DNA from: Oligoflexus tunisiensis
GTDB taxonomy: Bacteria > Bdellovibrionota_B > Oligoflexia > Oligoflexales > Oligoflexaceae
Direction of reading: 5' to 3'
Assembly (NCBI RefSeq): GCF_001748245.1
Contig: NZ_BDFO01000001.1
Span: 6,787,346-6,851,345 of the forward strand
Length of the DNA stretch: 64,000 nucleotides
Below the pieces are notes generated by a model, which did not search any database, was not told where the DNA came from, and saw only the letters and a program-made list of their open reading frames with translations. The position numbers and the translations under genes are program-made. Positions 45,750-53,665 of this stretch are shown here, piece by piece (the stretch's first letter is position 1; every line of letters starts with the position of its first letter).

Positions 45750-46036
45750 TGAGTTACCTTTCGGTCTCCGCTTTCGCGGGTAAAAGTCTCCTGGACAATG
45801 TTGCGGGCAGTTTGTGTACAAGCAGCACTGGCCTAAACCCCTTACACCTGTTTAACCACTTGTCGCAGAGCCTGAGACTGGAGAAGCATCTCAAGGTGCC
45901 TATGTATTTGCTCGCAACGTAGCTTTGGGATTTCTCCCTTGCTGAGTCGGGTCAACGTGAAGCCTACTTGGATTCCTCCTTACAAGCCTGTCCCTTTAGG
46001 GGCGAGTAGTTGACGGGCACCTCACACAGGGAAGTG
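45750..46036 (-). ncRNA. predicted omega-RNA (scaffold 45750-46020, guide 46021-46036)
   Basis: Gene-free stretch of about 270 bases directly upstream of iscB, where IscB omega-RNAs are encoded. Reading on the minus strand, it holds several possible hairpins: the left-end TTTA hairpin, GGGAGAAATCCC, a GAGA/TCTC pair, then CCGC-GAAA-GCGG (45768-45779) and ACC-GAAA-GGT (45756-45765). The guide is taken from the sequence just outside the left end, which is the known IscB arrangement. The exact ends and the guide length are inferred. Confidence 0.7.
45756..45779 (-). promoter_or_regulatory. tandem GAAA-tetraloop hairpins covering the iscB ribosome-binding site
   Basis: Two adjacent hairpins with GAAA loops; the second (ACC-GAAA-GGT) contains the AAAGG that would serve as Shine-Dalgarno for iscB. 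This may link omega-RNA folding with iscB translation. Confidence 0.4.
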
Positions 46037-46217
46037 AATACCACCGACAGAATAGGAAAAATCAGCAGGGAAGGTCAATTCGGGTGATTATGTTCATGTC
46101 CAAATGGAATTCATGCGGCGTCCCCTGGGATGGTTACGGCTTTGACCCTTTCCTGAGGACGCAAAAAACGCTACAAGAATCTCAAAACAATGGACGGACA
46201 CAACGGGAGGCACATTC

Positions 46218-47732
46218 ATGGCGACCGGAAACAGCTATCTTCTGGCTTTGGATCAGGGCACCACCAGTTCACGCGCGCTGCTGATCGATCAGCAAGGCCA
46301 AGTGGCCGGCATGGCTCAGCAGGAATTCCGTCAAATTTACCCGGAACCGGGCTGGGTGGAACACGATGCCCAGGAGATCTGGGACTCGCAGGCCCGGGTG
46401 GTGAAGGACCTCCTTCGCAAGCTGAGCGGACAGGATCGCCTGGTCGGCGTCGGCATTACCAACCAAAGGGAAACCACCGTTGTGTGGGATCGCAAAAGCG
46501 GGCGCCCCATTGCCAACGCCATCGTCTGGCAGGATCGTCGTACGGCTGCGTACTGCGAACAGCTGAAAGCGCAAGGCTACAGCGAAAAAATTCAAAGCAA
46601 AACCGGACTCGTGATTGATTCCTATTTTTCGGCGACCAAGATCCGCTGGCTGCTGGAAAAGGTGCCAGGGGCGCGGGATAAGGCGCAGCGCGGTGAACTC
46701 GCGGCCGGCACGATCGACAGCTGGCTGATCTGGCAACTGACGCGCGGTCAGGTCCATGCCACTGACGTGACGAATGCCAGTCGCACCATGCTTTACAATA
46801 TTCACAAGGGTGAGTGGGATCAGGAGCTGCTCGATCTTTTCGAAGTGCCCAAATCGATGCTGCCCGAGGTGAAATCATCGAGTGAGATTTACGGCACGAT
46901 CGACAAGGAACTCTTCGGTCACGCGGCACCGATCGCAGGAGTGGCCGGCGATCAGCAGGCAGCGCTCTTTGGTCAGCTCTGCCTGGAGCCCGGCATGATG
47001 AAGAACACCTATGGAACCGGCTGCTTTCTCGTCCTGAACACCGGCAGCCAGCCCATTGTCTCACAGAACAAACTACTGACCACGATTGCCTGGCGTTTGG
47101 GCAAGGAAACGACCTATGCCCTCGAAGGTTCCGTTTTTATCGCCGGAGCCGTGGTGCAGTGGCTGCGCGATGGACTTGGTCTGATTGCCAATTCCAAGGA
47201 CGTGGAAGCCCTCGCCGCCAAAGCCAAGGATAATGGCGGCGTTTATTTCGTTCCGGCCTTCACCGGTCTGGGAGCACCCTACTGGGATCCTTATGCTCGT
47301 GGCACGATTATCGGCCTCACCCGTGGAACGGGACGTGAACACATTGCCCGTGCTGCATTGGAAGCCATCGCCTATCAAAGCCGTGATCTTGTGGAAGCCA
47401 TGCGGGCCGATGCCAACATCCCGCTCAAGGAATTGCGGGTCGACGGCGGGGCCTCCGCGAACCCGGCGCTGATGCAGTTCCAGGCGGATATTCTGGCCGC
47501 AGCGGTTGTGCGTCCGCGCTGCCTGGAGTCCACCGCCATGGGAGCCGCGTACTTCGCCGGTCTGGCCACCGGGTTTTTCCCGCATCTCGATGCTCTCAAA
47601 AATCTCTGGCAGCGCGACGCGCGTTACGAACCCCAAATGCCGGAAAGCGAAAGACGGCGCCTGTACGGAATGTGGAAAGCGGCCATCAAGCATGCCTCGG
47701 GTTGGGCGCGTGATGCGGAGGTGCAGGTCTGA
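46218..47732 (+). CDS. glpK: glycerol kinase
   Basis: 504 residues (502 in E. coli). FGGY family: LALDQGTTSSRALLID at the N-terminus, GWVEHDAQEIW, GITNQRET, WQDRRTA, GVAGDQQAALFGQ, and late LRVDGGASANPALMQ. It phosphorylates glycerol to sn-glycerol-3-phosphate. CGGGAGG precedes the ATG. No glpF or glpD adjoins, so it stands alone; the IscB element lies about 200 bases upstream on the opposite strand. Confidence 0.97.
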   Translation: MATGNSYLLALDQGTTSSRALLIDQQGQVAGMAQQEFRQIYPEPGWVEHDAQEIWDSQARVVKDLLRKLSGQDRLVGVGITNQRETTVVWDRKSGRPIANAIVWQDRRTAAYCEQLKAQGYSEKIQSKTGLVIDSYFSATKIRWLLEKVPGARDKAQRGELAAGTIDSWLIWQLTRGQVHATDVTNASRTMLYNIHKGEWDQELLDLFEVPKSMLPEVKSSSEIYGTIDKELFGHAAPIAGVAGDQQAALFGQLCLEPGMMKNTYGTGCFLVLNTGSQPIVSQNKLLTTIAWRLGKETTYALEGSVFIAGAVVQWLRDGLGLIANSKDVEALAAKAKDNGGVYFVPAFTGLGAPYWDPYARGTIIGLTRGTGREHIARAALEAIAYQSRDLVEAMRADANIPLKELRVDGGASANPALMQFQADILAAAVVRPRCLESTAMGAAYFAGLATGFFPHLDALKNLWQRDARYEPQMPESERRRLYGMWKAAIKHASGWARDAEVQV

Positions 47733-47825
47733 ACCCCAGCCCCCCGCGCAGCGGGGTGGCCCCCGGTCCCAAGTTCGGGCATAATGGAGGGAACCAACAC
47801 TCCATTTGCAACTTGTGGGTTGATT

Positions 47826-49802
47826 ATGAAAGCGATTGCCCTGGGACTTATCGCCTCGTCCTTGCTGAATGGTTCCATCCGTTCGGAGCGCATGCGTCCC
47901 GACGTTCGCCATTGGGCCGAGGATATTTATGCCGCCGCCCCCCGTTACGAGGATCATGAGGATTTCCTCTCCGACCTGAACTTCGATGAGGACTTTGAGG
48001 ACCTGAAGGAAGCGCACGCCAAATATGTGGAGGAACTCAAAACCCTCGAGCAGATCGACCTTTCCAAGGAAAGCAGCGGCCGCGCCTTCCTCCTGGCCAA
48101 GCAGATGGTCGAGGTTTCCCTGAAAATCTCCGCTTTTCAGCGCATGATGGCCGAACGCGAGCTTTACTTCAAATCCAAGGACTGGCGTCTGCAGGATGCC
48201 ACCGCCCGCAGCCGGATTCCCAAGCAATCGGAAATTGAATCCCATTCCTTCAAAACCGTGGGTTTTGCCCGTAAACTCGTCAATGACACCACCTTTGAAC
48301 AGGATCGCAACCAGTACCTGCTGATTCGCCTGCTGGCCCGCACGCAGAACTCCAATCTGTTCCTCTTCCTCGATCAGTTCAAAAAGCGTTTCCCCAAGTC
48401 CAGTTTCATGCCGCATGTGAACCTCGCTCTGGCGGAATACCATTTCCAGCTGAAGGAATACGACAAAGCGGAAGGTCTTCTCAAAAGCGTGATGGATAAC
48501 AAGACGACTCCGGTTCGCCCCTATGCCATCTACAAGCTGGCCTGGGTTCATATCATGCGCACCCAGACCGAGAAGGATGAGGCGAAACGCAAGGCGGGTC
48601 TGGAAAAAGCGGCCGTGGCTCTGCGCCTGACGCATAAGCTGATGAACGACTGGGATGCCTATAAACCCGTCTTCAAACTGAAAGAGGAGGCCGCCGTCGA
48701 CCTCGCCTGGGTCTTCGCTGAAATGCGCAGTCCCAAGGCCGAAGTGCAAAAATACTTCGAGGAAAACAAGCCCAAGGCCGGCTATCACACCTATCTCACC
48801 TACCTCGCTGTTGATGCCATCCGCGATGGCGACAGCAGGCTGGCGGAATCCGCTTTCGCCGAGTATCTGCCCGAAGAAACGGAAAGTCGCTACTATCCGC
48901 GCAATCTCATGAGCCAGATCGACCTTTTCATCCAGACCCGCAGCTTCGATAAGGTTCTCGAAGGCTATAAAAAAATCCGCTCCCTCTTCGATGATGAGAA
49001 CCCATGGATGAAGGAATGGCGGAAGGATAAGCAGCTGGTGGACAGCTATCAAAAACAGCTGTCGAATCACCTGATTCTGACGGCTTCCAAAATTCAGCAG
49101 GAAGCGGAGAAGATGGCTTCCCAGCCGCCACCCAAGGCGGTCAAAGGTCAGCCCCTTTATGATGCCAGCAAGCTGATGGTGATCAGCAAGAGCTACTATG
49201 ATCTCTTCATGGAATGGTATCCCAACAGTGATGCGCAGGATGAAGCCCGTTACAACTATGCGCTGCTGGTCTTTCAAAACGGTGAGATGGAGCGGGCGAT
49301 TCAGCTCCTGACCAAAATCGCCAATGACACCAAAAGTCAGCATCGCCGCGATGCAGCCTACAGTCTCGTCGTCGCGGCCGCCAACTGGGATTCCACACAG
49401 GCCGTGCCGCAACTTCCCGAGCCTGGCAAGGCGAAAAGCCCTGTGCCTCTGACCCGAAGCAAAAACACTCTGATTGAAAAGATCGATTTCTTTTATAAAA
49501 ACTGGCCCGAGGACGAGCAGAACATTCCCGCGCTCTATACGGCGGCGCAGACTCTGTTCGAGTTCGGACACTACGACAATGCCATGAAGCGCTTCGATGG
49601 TCTGATCAAACTCGCCCCCAAGACCGAGCAGGGTGAGGCCGCCCTGAACACTCTTCTCAGTTACTATGTGGAAGTCTCCCGCTGGGATGATCTGATTGCG
49701 GTCTGCAAGGAATACCTGGCGAATAAAACCGTGGCCCGCTCCGGCCATCGCAAATTGATTCAGCAGACTCTCGAATACGCTAAATCGCAAAAACCCCAGT
49801 AA
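47826..49802 (+). CDS. exported TPR-repeat protein
   Basis: 658 residues from the ATG at 47826, which opens with a signal-like segment (MKAIALGLIASSLLNGSIRS). An ATG at 47784 would add 14 residues but lies close to a possible promoter. The body is helical with tetratricopeptide-like units, for example PHVNLALAEYHFQLKEYDKAEGLLKSV, ARYNYALLVFQNGEMERAIQLLTKIA and ALYTAAQTLFEFGHYDNAMKRFDGLI. These are protein-binding repeats, and the protein is probably periplasmic. Specific partner unknown. Confidence 0.75.
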   Translation: MKAIALGLIASSLLNGSIRSERMRPDVRHWAEDIYAAAPRYEDHEDFLSDLNFDEDFEDLKEAHAKYVEELKTLEQIDLSKESSGRAFLLAKQMVEVSLKISAFQRMMAERELYFKSKDWRLQDATARSRIPKQSEIESHSFKTVGFARKLVNDTTFEQDRNQYLLIRLLARTQNSNLFLFLDQFKKRFPKSSFMPHVNLALAEYHFQLKEYDKAEGLLKSVMDNKTTPVRPYAIYKLAWVHIMRTQTEKDEAKRKAGLEKAAVALRLTHKLMNDWDAYKPVFKLKEEAAVDLAWVFAEMRSPKAEVQKYFEENKPKAGYHTYLTYLAVDAIRDGDSRLAESAFAEYLPEETESRYYPRNLMSQIDLFIQTRSFDKVLEGYKKIRSLFDDENPWMKEWRKDKQLVDSYQKQLSNHLILTASKIQQEAEKMASQPPPKAVKGQPLYDASKLMVISKSYYDLFMEWYPNSDAQDEARYNYALLVFQNGEMERAIQLLTKIANDTKSQHRRDAAYSLVVAAANWDSTQAVPQLPEPGKAKSPVPLTRSKNTLIEKIDFFYKNWPEDEQNIPALYTAAQTLFEFGHYDNAMKRFDGLIKLAPKTEQGEAALNTLLSYYVEVSRWDDLIAVCKEYLANKTVARSGHRKLIQQTLEYAKSQKPQ

Positions 49803-49811
49803 GCCCCAGGA

Positions 49812-49829
49812 CCCGGTCCAGGCCGGGTT
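49812..49829 (+). terminator. possible weak terminator after the TPR gene
   Basis: ACCCGG-TCCAGG-CCGGGT hairpin with a short T run, 9 bases after the stop codon. Confidence 0.4.
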
Positions 49830-49980
49830 TCCACACCACATTGAACCACATAAACAAACTACGGCAGCACTGCCTATTGAGCTCAGGAAGATCCTGCAAT
49901 AAACCTGTCCGAATCTCGTCTTCCTTCGCAGCCCGAACGTGAGGCTGTGTCCATCACATGAGATTCAACAGGAGACCCAA

Positions 49981-50643
49981 ATGAAAGCAGTACTCGCAAC
50001 CGCTCTTCTAGCCACTTTGACAGCCTCTTCCGCACTGGCGGAAGTCCAGGTTGAAACCCGCGCGTTCCACACCAACCTGCGCCTCGACTCGGAAGAAGTC
50101 ATCTATGTCGCCGATGGCCTGGGCAAAGACACGTTCACCATGAATGAAGACCACTTCAACACCGCAGGTTTTGGTATCGCGGCCGTGAATGCGATTGATG
50201 ACACTCTGGAATTCGGTCTGGGTCTGAGCTTCGCCCGCTACTATCCCACGACAAAAGTTCAAATTGACCAGACCATTTTGAATGCCTTCACCCGCATCAA
50301 CCTCGCCAAAACAGAAACGGGCAAGGTCTTTATTCTGGGCGGTCTGTCCCGTCAGCAGCTTGCTCAGGAGTTTGATGATGAGCAACTCGGCACCACCGAA
50401 GGCCGCTACACCCCTATCGTAAACGGTGACGTTGGTTTAGGCGGTTCCCTGAATCTGGGTGGCGCCGATCTGGGTCTCGAATACAAATATTCGAGCACGG
50501 TGGCCAGCGGTCGCGCTTCCATCCGGAATAACTACAACGGCCAGGGTTTTGCTCTCACAGGCACCCGTCGGGATAAGATGAAAGTGAAAGGCGTGGTTCT
50601 GGAAGGTCAGGAAATCGCGCTGACTCTTGGCATGAAAATCTAA
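49981..50643 (+). CDS. small outer-membrane beta-barrel protein
   Basis: 220 residues; ATG at 49981 preceded by CAGGAGA. Signal peptide MKAVLATALLATLTASSALA, then alternating beta strands with Gly-rich turns (LGGSLNLGGADLGLEYKYSS). Size fits an eight- to ten-strand OmpW/OmpA-like barrel, but the C-terminus is MKI rather than an aromatic residue. It is followed by a hairpin terminator and converges on the chitinase gene. Confidence 0.65.
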   Translation: MKAVLATALLATLTASSALAEVQVETRAFHTNLRLDSEEVIYVADGLGKDTFTMNEDHFNTAGFGIAAVNAIDDTLEFGLGLSFARYYPTTKVQIDQTILNAFTRINLAKTETGKVFILGGLSRQQLAQEFDDEQLGTTEGRYTPIVNGDVGLGGSLNLGGADLGLEYKYSSTVASGRASIRNNYNGQGFALTGTRRDKMKVKGVVLEGQEIALTLGMKI

Positions 50644-50654
50644 AGCTTCAGGAA

Positions 50655-50682
50655 CTCCATCCGACGTCAAAGTCGGATGGAG
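50655..50682. terminator. hairpin terminator between porin-like gene and chitinase operon
   Basis: Perfect 11-bp stem (50655-50665 with 50672-50682), loop GTCAAA, followed by CTTTGTCCTT on the rightward side. Serves both convergent transcripts. Confidence 0.7.
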
Positions 50683-50691
50683 CTTTGTCCT

Positions 50692-51639
50692 TCAGTGACT
50701 CAATTGAACTTTGGCCTGCTGCCATTCCCCACTCTGAATCCGACTGGAATCCCACTCGGTACTATACTGCAGGGCCTTCTGCCCCTGATGCAAAACCGAT
50801 CCATACCAGGCCATCACTCCACCTAAATTCTGAGCTTTCACGGCCGTCGTCATGGAACGAATCGTCGCATCAGAGGCTGTTCCCTTGAGCCCCAAAAGAA
50901 TCTTCCGTTTGGGCACATCGGCCTGAATCGGAAAACCCTCCCAGCGATCCTTGCCCGGAATCTTTGCGTAATTGCCGATGTAATCAAGGGCCATGGTGCC
51001 TTCATAAACCATAATGCCGATCGAATCGACCAGACCGTAATCCGTTCCATCCGGTCCAAACGCAGCATTCACCAAAGTATTGGCCGCATCCACCTGGGGG
51101 TAGCCATAGACCGGCAGTGTCACGAGAAAATTCGGATTGAGACGTTTCAACTCCCGCACAAACTCCACCAGATTTTTCCCGGCTCTGCGATCGTTGCCGG
51201 CTCCCTCTTCAATATCCAGATCAATGCCATCCGCTCCATGTTCATGCGACCAACGGGCCACGCGCTGCGCCATGGACCTGGCGGCTTCCGGTGAGGTCAG
51301 CCAGGGCCAGGGATTGATACCCGTGCTGTAAGCGATGCCGCCGACAGCAAAGATAATGCGCGTTCCAGCCGGGACCGCTCCCGGCTGATTCGTACCGCGA
51401 CTGCGCGCGAGCCGCGTGAAAGCCGGTGGCACACTCATCGTATCCGGGCGAATGAACGTGAAATAGAGCGTGCTGAATCCTTCCTGCTGATAGCGATGCA
51501 GTTCCGGTTGCCAATCCGCATGACTCGGGTAGCGTGCGTCGGCATCATCGGCCAGGAGGCTGTAAAGTCCCACCTCCGCCGCCACGGATCCTGATCCCAG
51601 ACAGGCGGCCAATACCGTTGACATGAACCACTTTTTCAT
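50692..51639 (-). CDS. GH18-family chitinase-like glycosidase
   Basis: 315 residues with a signal peptide ending SVAA. The GH18 catalytic motif is complete: DGIDLDIEE (DxxDxDxE). Further GH18-like strands: RIIFAVGGIAYS, VDSIGIMVYEG and GGVMAWYGS. It hydrolyses chitin or chitooligosaccharides outside the inner membrane. Last gene of the GlcNAc operon, 12 bases after ptsI, with AGAGGGGG as ribosome-binding site. Confidence 0.88.
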   Translation of the reverse strand: MKKWFMSTVLAACLGSGSVAAEVGLYSLLADDADARYPSHADWQPELHRYQQEGFSTLYFTFIRPDTMSVPPAFTRLARSRGTNQPGAVPAGTRIIFAVGGIAYSTGINPWPWLTSPEAARSMAQRVARWSHEHGADGIDLDIEEGAGNDRRAGKNLVEFVRELKRLNPNFLVTLPVYGYPQVDAANTLVNAAFGPDGTDYGLVDSIGIMVYEGTMALDYIGNYAKIPGKDRWEGFPIQADVPKRKILLGLKGTASDATIRSMTTAVKAQNLGGVMAWYGSVLHQGQKALQYSTEWDSSRIQSGEWQQAKVQLSH

Positions 51640-51651
51640 CAGAAACCCCCT

Positions 51652-53391
51652 CTAGTCTTGAAATATGTGCGACCTCAATGCCTCGAGCAGCGTACTGACT
51701 TCGGCTGCCGTGGCACATTGCAGAGCCTTTTCCGACCATTCCTTGAGTTCATGATGATGCGTTTGAATCAGAGCCTGTTTCACACGGGCGATCGAACCGG
51801 CGCTCATACTCAGTTCGGTCGCACCAAAACCAATCAAAAGGAGAGCAGCCCGGGGATCACCCGCCAGCTCCCCACATACGCCGGCCCACTTGCCGGCACC
51901 GATCGCGGCACGGATCGCCTGATGAATCATCAGCAGCACAGCCGGGGCATAGGGCTGATAAAGATCACGGATCTCGATATTGCCGCGATCGACCGCGAGC
52001 GTATACTGCGTGAGATCATTGGTCCCGATACTGAAAAAATCCACATAGCGAATCAATTGGTGAGCCAGCATCACGGACGCGGGCGTCTCGATCATGATGC
52101 CGAGATCCACGTGCGAGGCGATGCTGATCCCTTCCGCTGTGAGTTCCTCCCGCACGTCCTGCAGCACGCTCCGCACTTCAATGATTTCCTCAACCGTGGC
52201 AATCATGGGGCACATGATCTTTAGGGAGCCATAGGCACTGGCCCGCAGCAGGGCGCGGAACTGGGTCCGCAGGAGTTCAGGCCGGCGCAGGCTGACCCGA
52301 ATGCCCCGCAGACCGAGGAAGGGATTATCCTCCTTCGGAAGTCCAAGATGCGGCAGATCCTTGTCGCCGCCCACATCCATCGTCCGCACGATCACGGCAT
52401 GCGGATGCATCTGCACCAGTGCGGATCGATAGGTTGCGAACTGTTCCTCTTCGTCCGGCAGATTCGAACGATTCATGAACAGAAATTCCGTGCGAAAAAG
52501 CCCGATTCCCTGCGCCCCGGTTTTGCAGGCCGCGGGGATTTCCTCGGGCAAACCGATGTTGGCTGCCAGCGTGATCGCATGACCATCCAGGGTTTGCGCC
52601 GGCACATGCACAAGTTCCGCCAGCCTCTTATGTTCCTCCTGATGCCGCGCGCGCGAGGCTTCATAGAGCTGCACGAGCTCAGGGTCCGGATTCACATACA
52701 CCCGGTTGCTCACGGCATCCATTAACACCCAATCACTGTTCTGTATCATGCGCGTTGCATGCCGGGTTCCAACGATGGCTGGAATGTTCAAGGCCCGGGC
52801 GAGGATCGAAGTATGCGACGTCGTGCCGCCGAGATCGGTGAGCAGTCCCTGCAGGGTATGCAGATTGAGTTGCACCGACTGCGCCGGCGATAGATCCTCA
52901 GCCACCAGGATGCGATCGGTCAGATCAGGGAGTGGTCCCGGGACGATGCCAAGCAGTTCCTTGAGGATCCTCTGCGACAGATCGCGGATATCGGTGGCCC
53001 GCTCCTTCAGATACGGATTATCGAGAAGGCTGATGGCCCTGGCATGATCCTCCATTACCCGATGGACGGCATACTCGGCACGAATGCTTTCCCGTTCCAT
53101 GAGGTCCGTAATGGTCTCCAGGAGTTCCTCATCATCCAACAGCATCTGATAGCTTTCAAAGAGGGCCTGAGTGGCTTCATCAAACAGCGTCTCAGCCTTG
53201 TCCTGCACATCCTGAATATGCCGTCGCACAGTGGCAAGAGCCTGATTCAGACGCTTCACCTCATGGCTGCAGTCGGTCGCTTTCTCGGCGCCCGGTTTCA
53301 GACGAACCGGTCCTTCACGCCACAGAAAAGCCTGTCCATACGCGTAGCCCTGCGAAGCGATCGTTCCCTGGATACATTCCGTGCTCGTCAT
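51652..53391 (-). CDS. ptsI: PTS enzyme I
   Basis: 579 residues (575 in E. coli). Phosphohistidine site LGGTTSHTSILARA at about residue 193, IGLFRTEFLFM, and the C-terminal PEP-binding FFSIGTNDLTQYTLAVDR with GVCGELAGD. It transfers phosphate from phosphoenolpyruvate to HPr. Located between ptsH and the chitinase gene; GAGGTGATGT before the ATG. Confidence 0.95.
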   Translation of the reverse strand: MTSTECIQGTIASQGYAYGQAFLWREGPVRLKPGAEKATDCSHEVKRLNQALATVRRHIQDVQDKAETLFDEATQALFESYQMLLDDEELLETITDLMERESIRAEYAVHRVMEDHARAISLLDNPYLKERATDIRDLSQRILKELLGIVPGPLPDLTDRILVAEDLSPAQSVQLNLHTLQGLLTDLGGTTSHTSILARALNIPAIVGTRHATRMIQNSDWVLMDAVSNRVYVNPDPELVQLYEASRARHQEEHKRLAELVHVPAQTLDGHAITLAANIGLPEEIPAACKTGAQGIGLFRTEFLFMNRSNLPDEEEQFATYRSALVQMHPHAVIVRTMDVGGDKDLPHLGLPKEDNPFLGLRGIRVSLRRPELLRTQFRALLRASAYGSLKIMCPMIATVEEIIEVRSVLQDVREELTAEGISIASHVDLGIMIETPASVMLAHQLIRYVDFFSIGTNDLTQYTLAVDRGNIEIRDLYQPYAPAVLLMIHQAIRAAIGAGKWAGVCGELAGDPRAALLLIGFGATELSMSAGSIARVKQALIQTHHHELKEWSEKALQCATAAEVSTLLEALRSHIFQD

Positions 53392-53394
53392 ACA

Positions 53395-53652
53395 TCACCT
53401 CAGATTCCCAAGATATTCACTGAGATGCTCAATCGCCTGATGGGCATCCTCTCCCTGAGCCACGATTCTGATTTCAGTACCCTGACTCAGTTCCAAGAGC
53501 TGCAGCTTGAACAGACTCTTGGCGCTCGAACTTTTGCCTCCCGCTTCGATGGAAATCTCACTCGCAAAACGCTTGGCTTCCTGCACAAAAAGAGCGGCCG
53601 GGCGGGTATGCAATCCATCCTTGGCGTTCAATTTTACAGTCCTGGTGTACAT
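53395..53652 (-). CDS. ptsH: phosphocarrier protein HPr
   Basis: 85 residues, the usual HPr length. His15 in GLHTRPAALF is the phosphorylation site, and Ser46 lies in SSSAKSLF, the position phosphorylated by HPr kinase in many bacteria. AGGGGA precedes the ATG. It sits 13 bases after nagE and three bases before ptsI, so this operon carries its own general PTS proteins. Confidence 0.95.
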   Translation of the reverse strand: MYTRTVKLNAKDGLHTRPAALFVQEAKRFASEISIEAGGKSSSAKSLFKLQLLELSQGTEIRIVAQGEDAHQAIEHLSEYLGNLR

Positions 53653-53665
53653 GACGTCCGGTCCC

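Larger units (their letters stand above)
44388..46020 (-). mobile_element. IS200/IS605-type element carrying iscB, no TnpA
   Basis: About 1.63 kb with subterminal hairpins at each end (44393-44412 and 45989-46004), both with a TTTA loop. The left end in the iscB orientation starts with GTGCCCGTCAACTAC and the right end closes with GGTGGTTTCC, ends characteristic of this family. The only gene is iscB; the HUH transposase TnpA is missing, so it would need TnpA in trans. Exact boundaries are uncertain by several bases because no empty site is available. Confidence 0.78.

Noticed and set aside
46084..46284. Short open frame upstream of glpK
   Set aside because: Overlaps glpK start in another frame, no ribosome-binding site and no recognisable product.
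47073..49841. 922-codon open frame on the minus strand across glpK and the TPR gene
   Set aside because: It is antisense to two well-supported genes and its composition follows their codon bias; such long shadow frames occur in GC-rich coding DNA.
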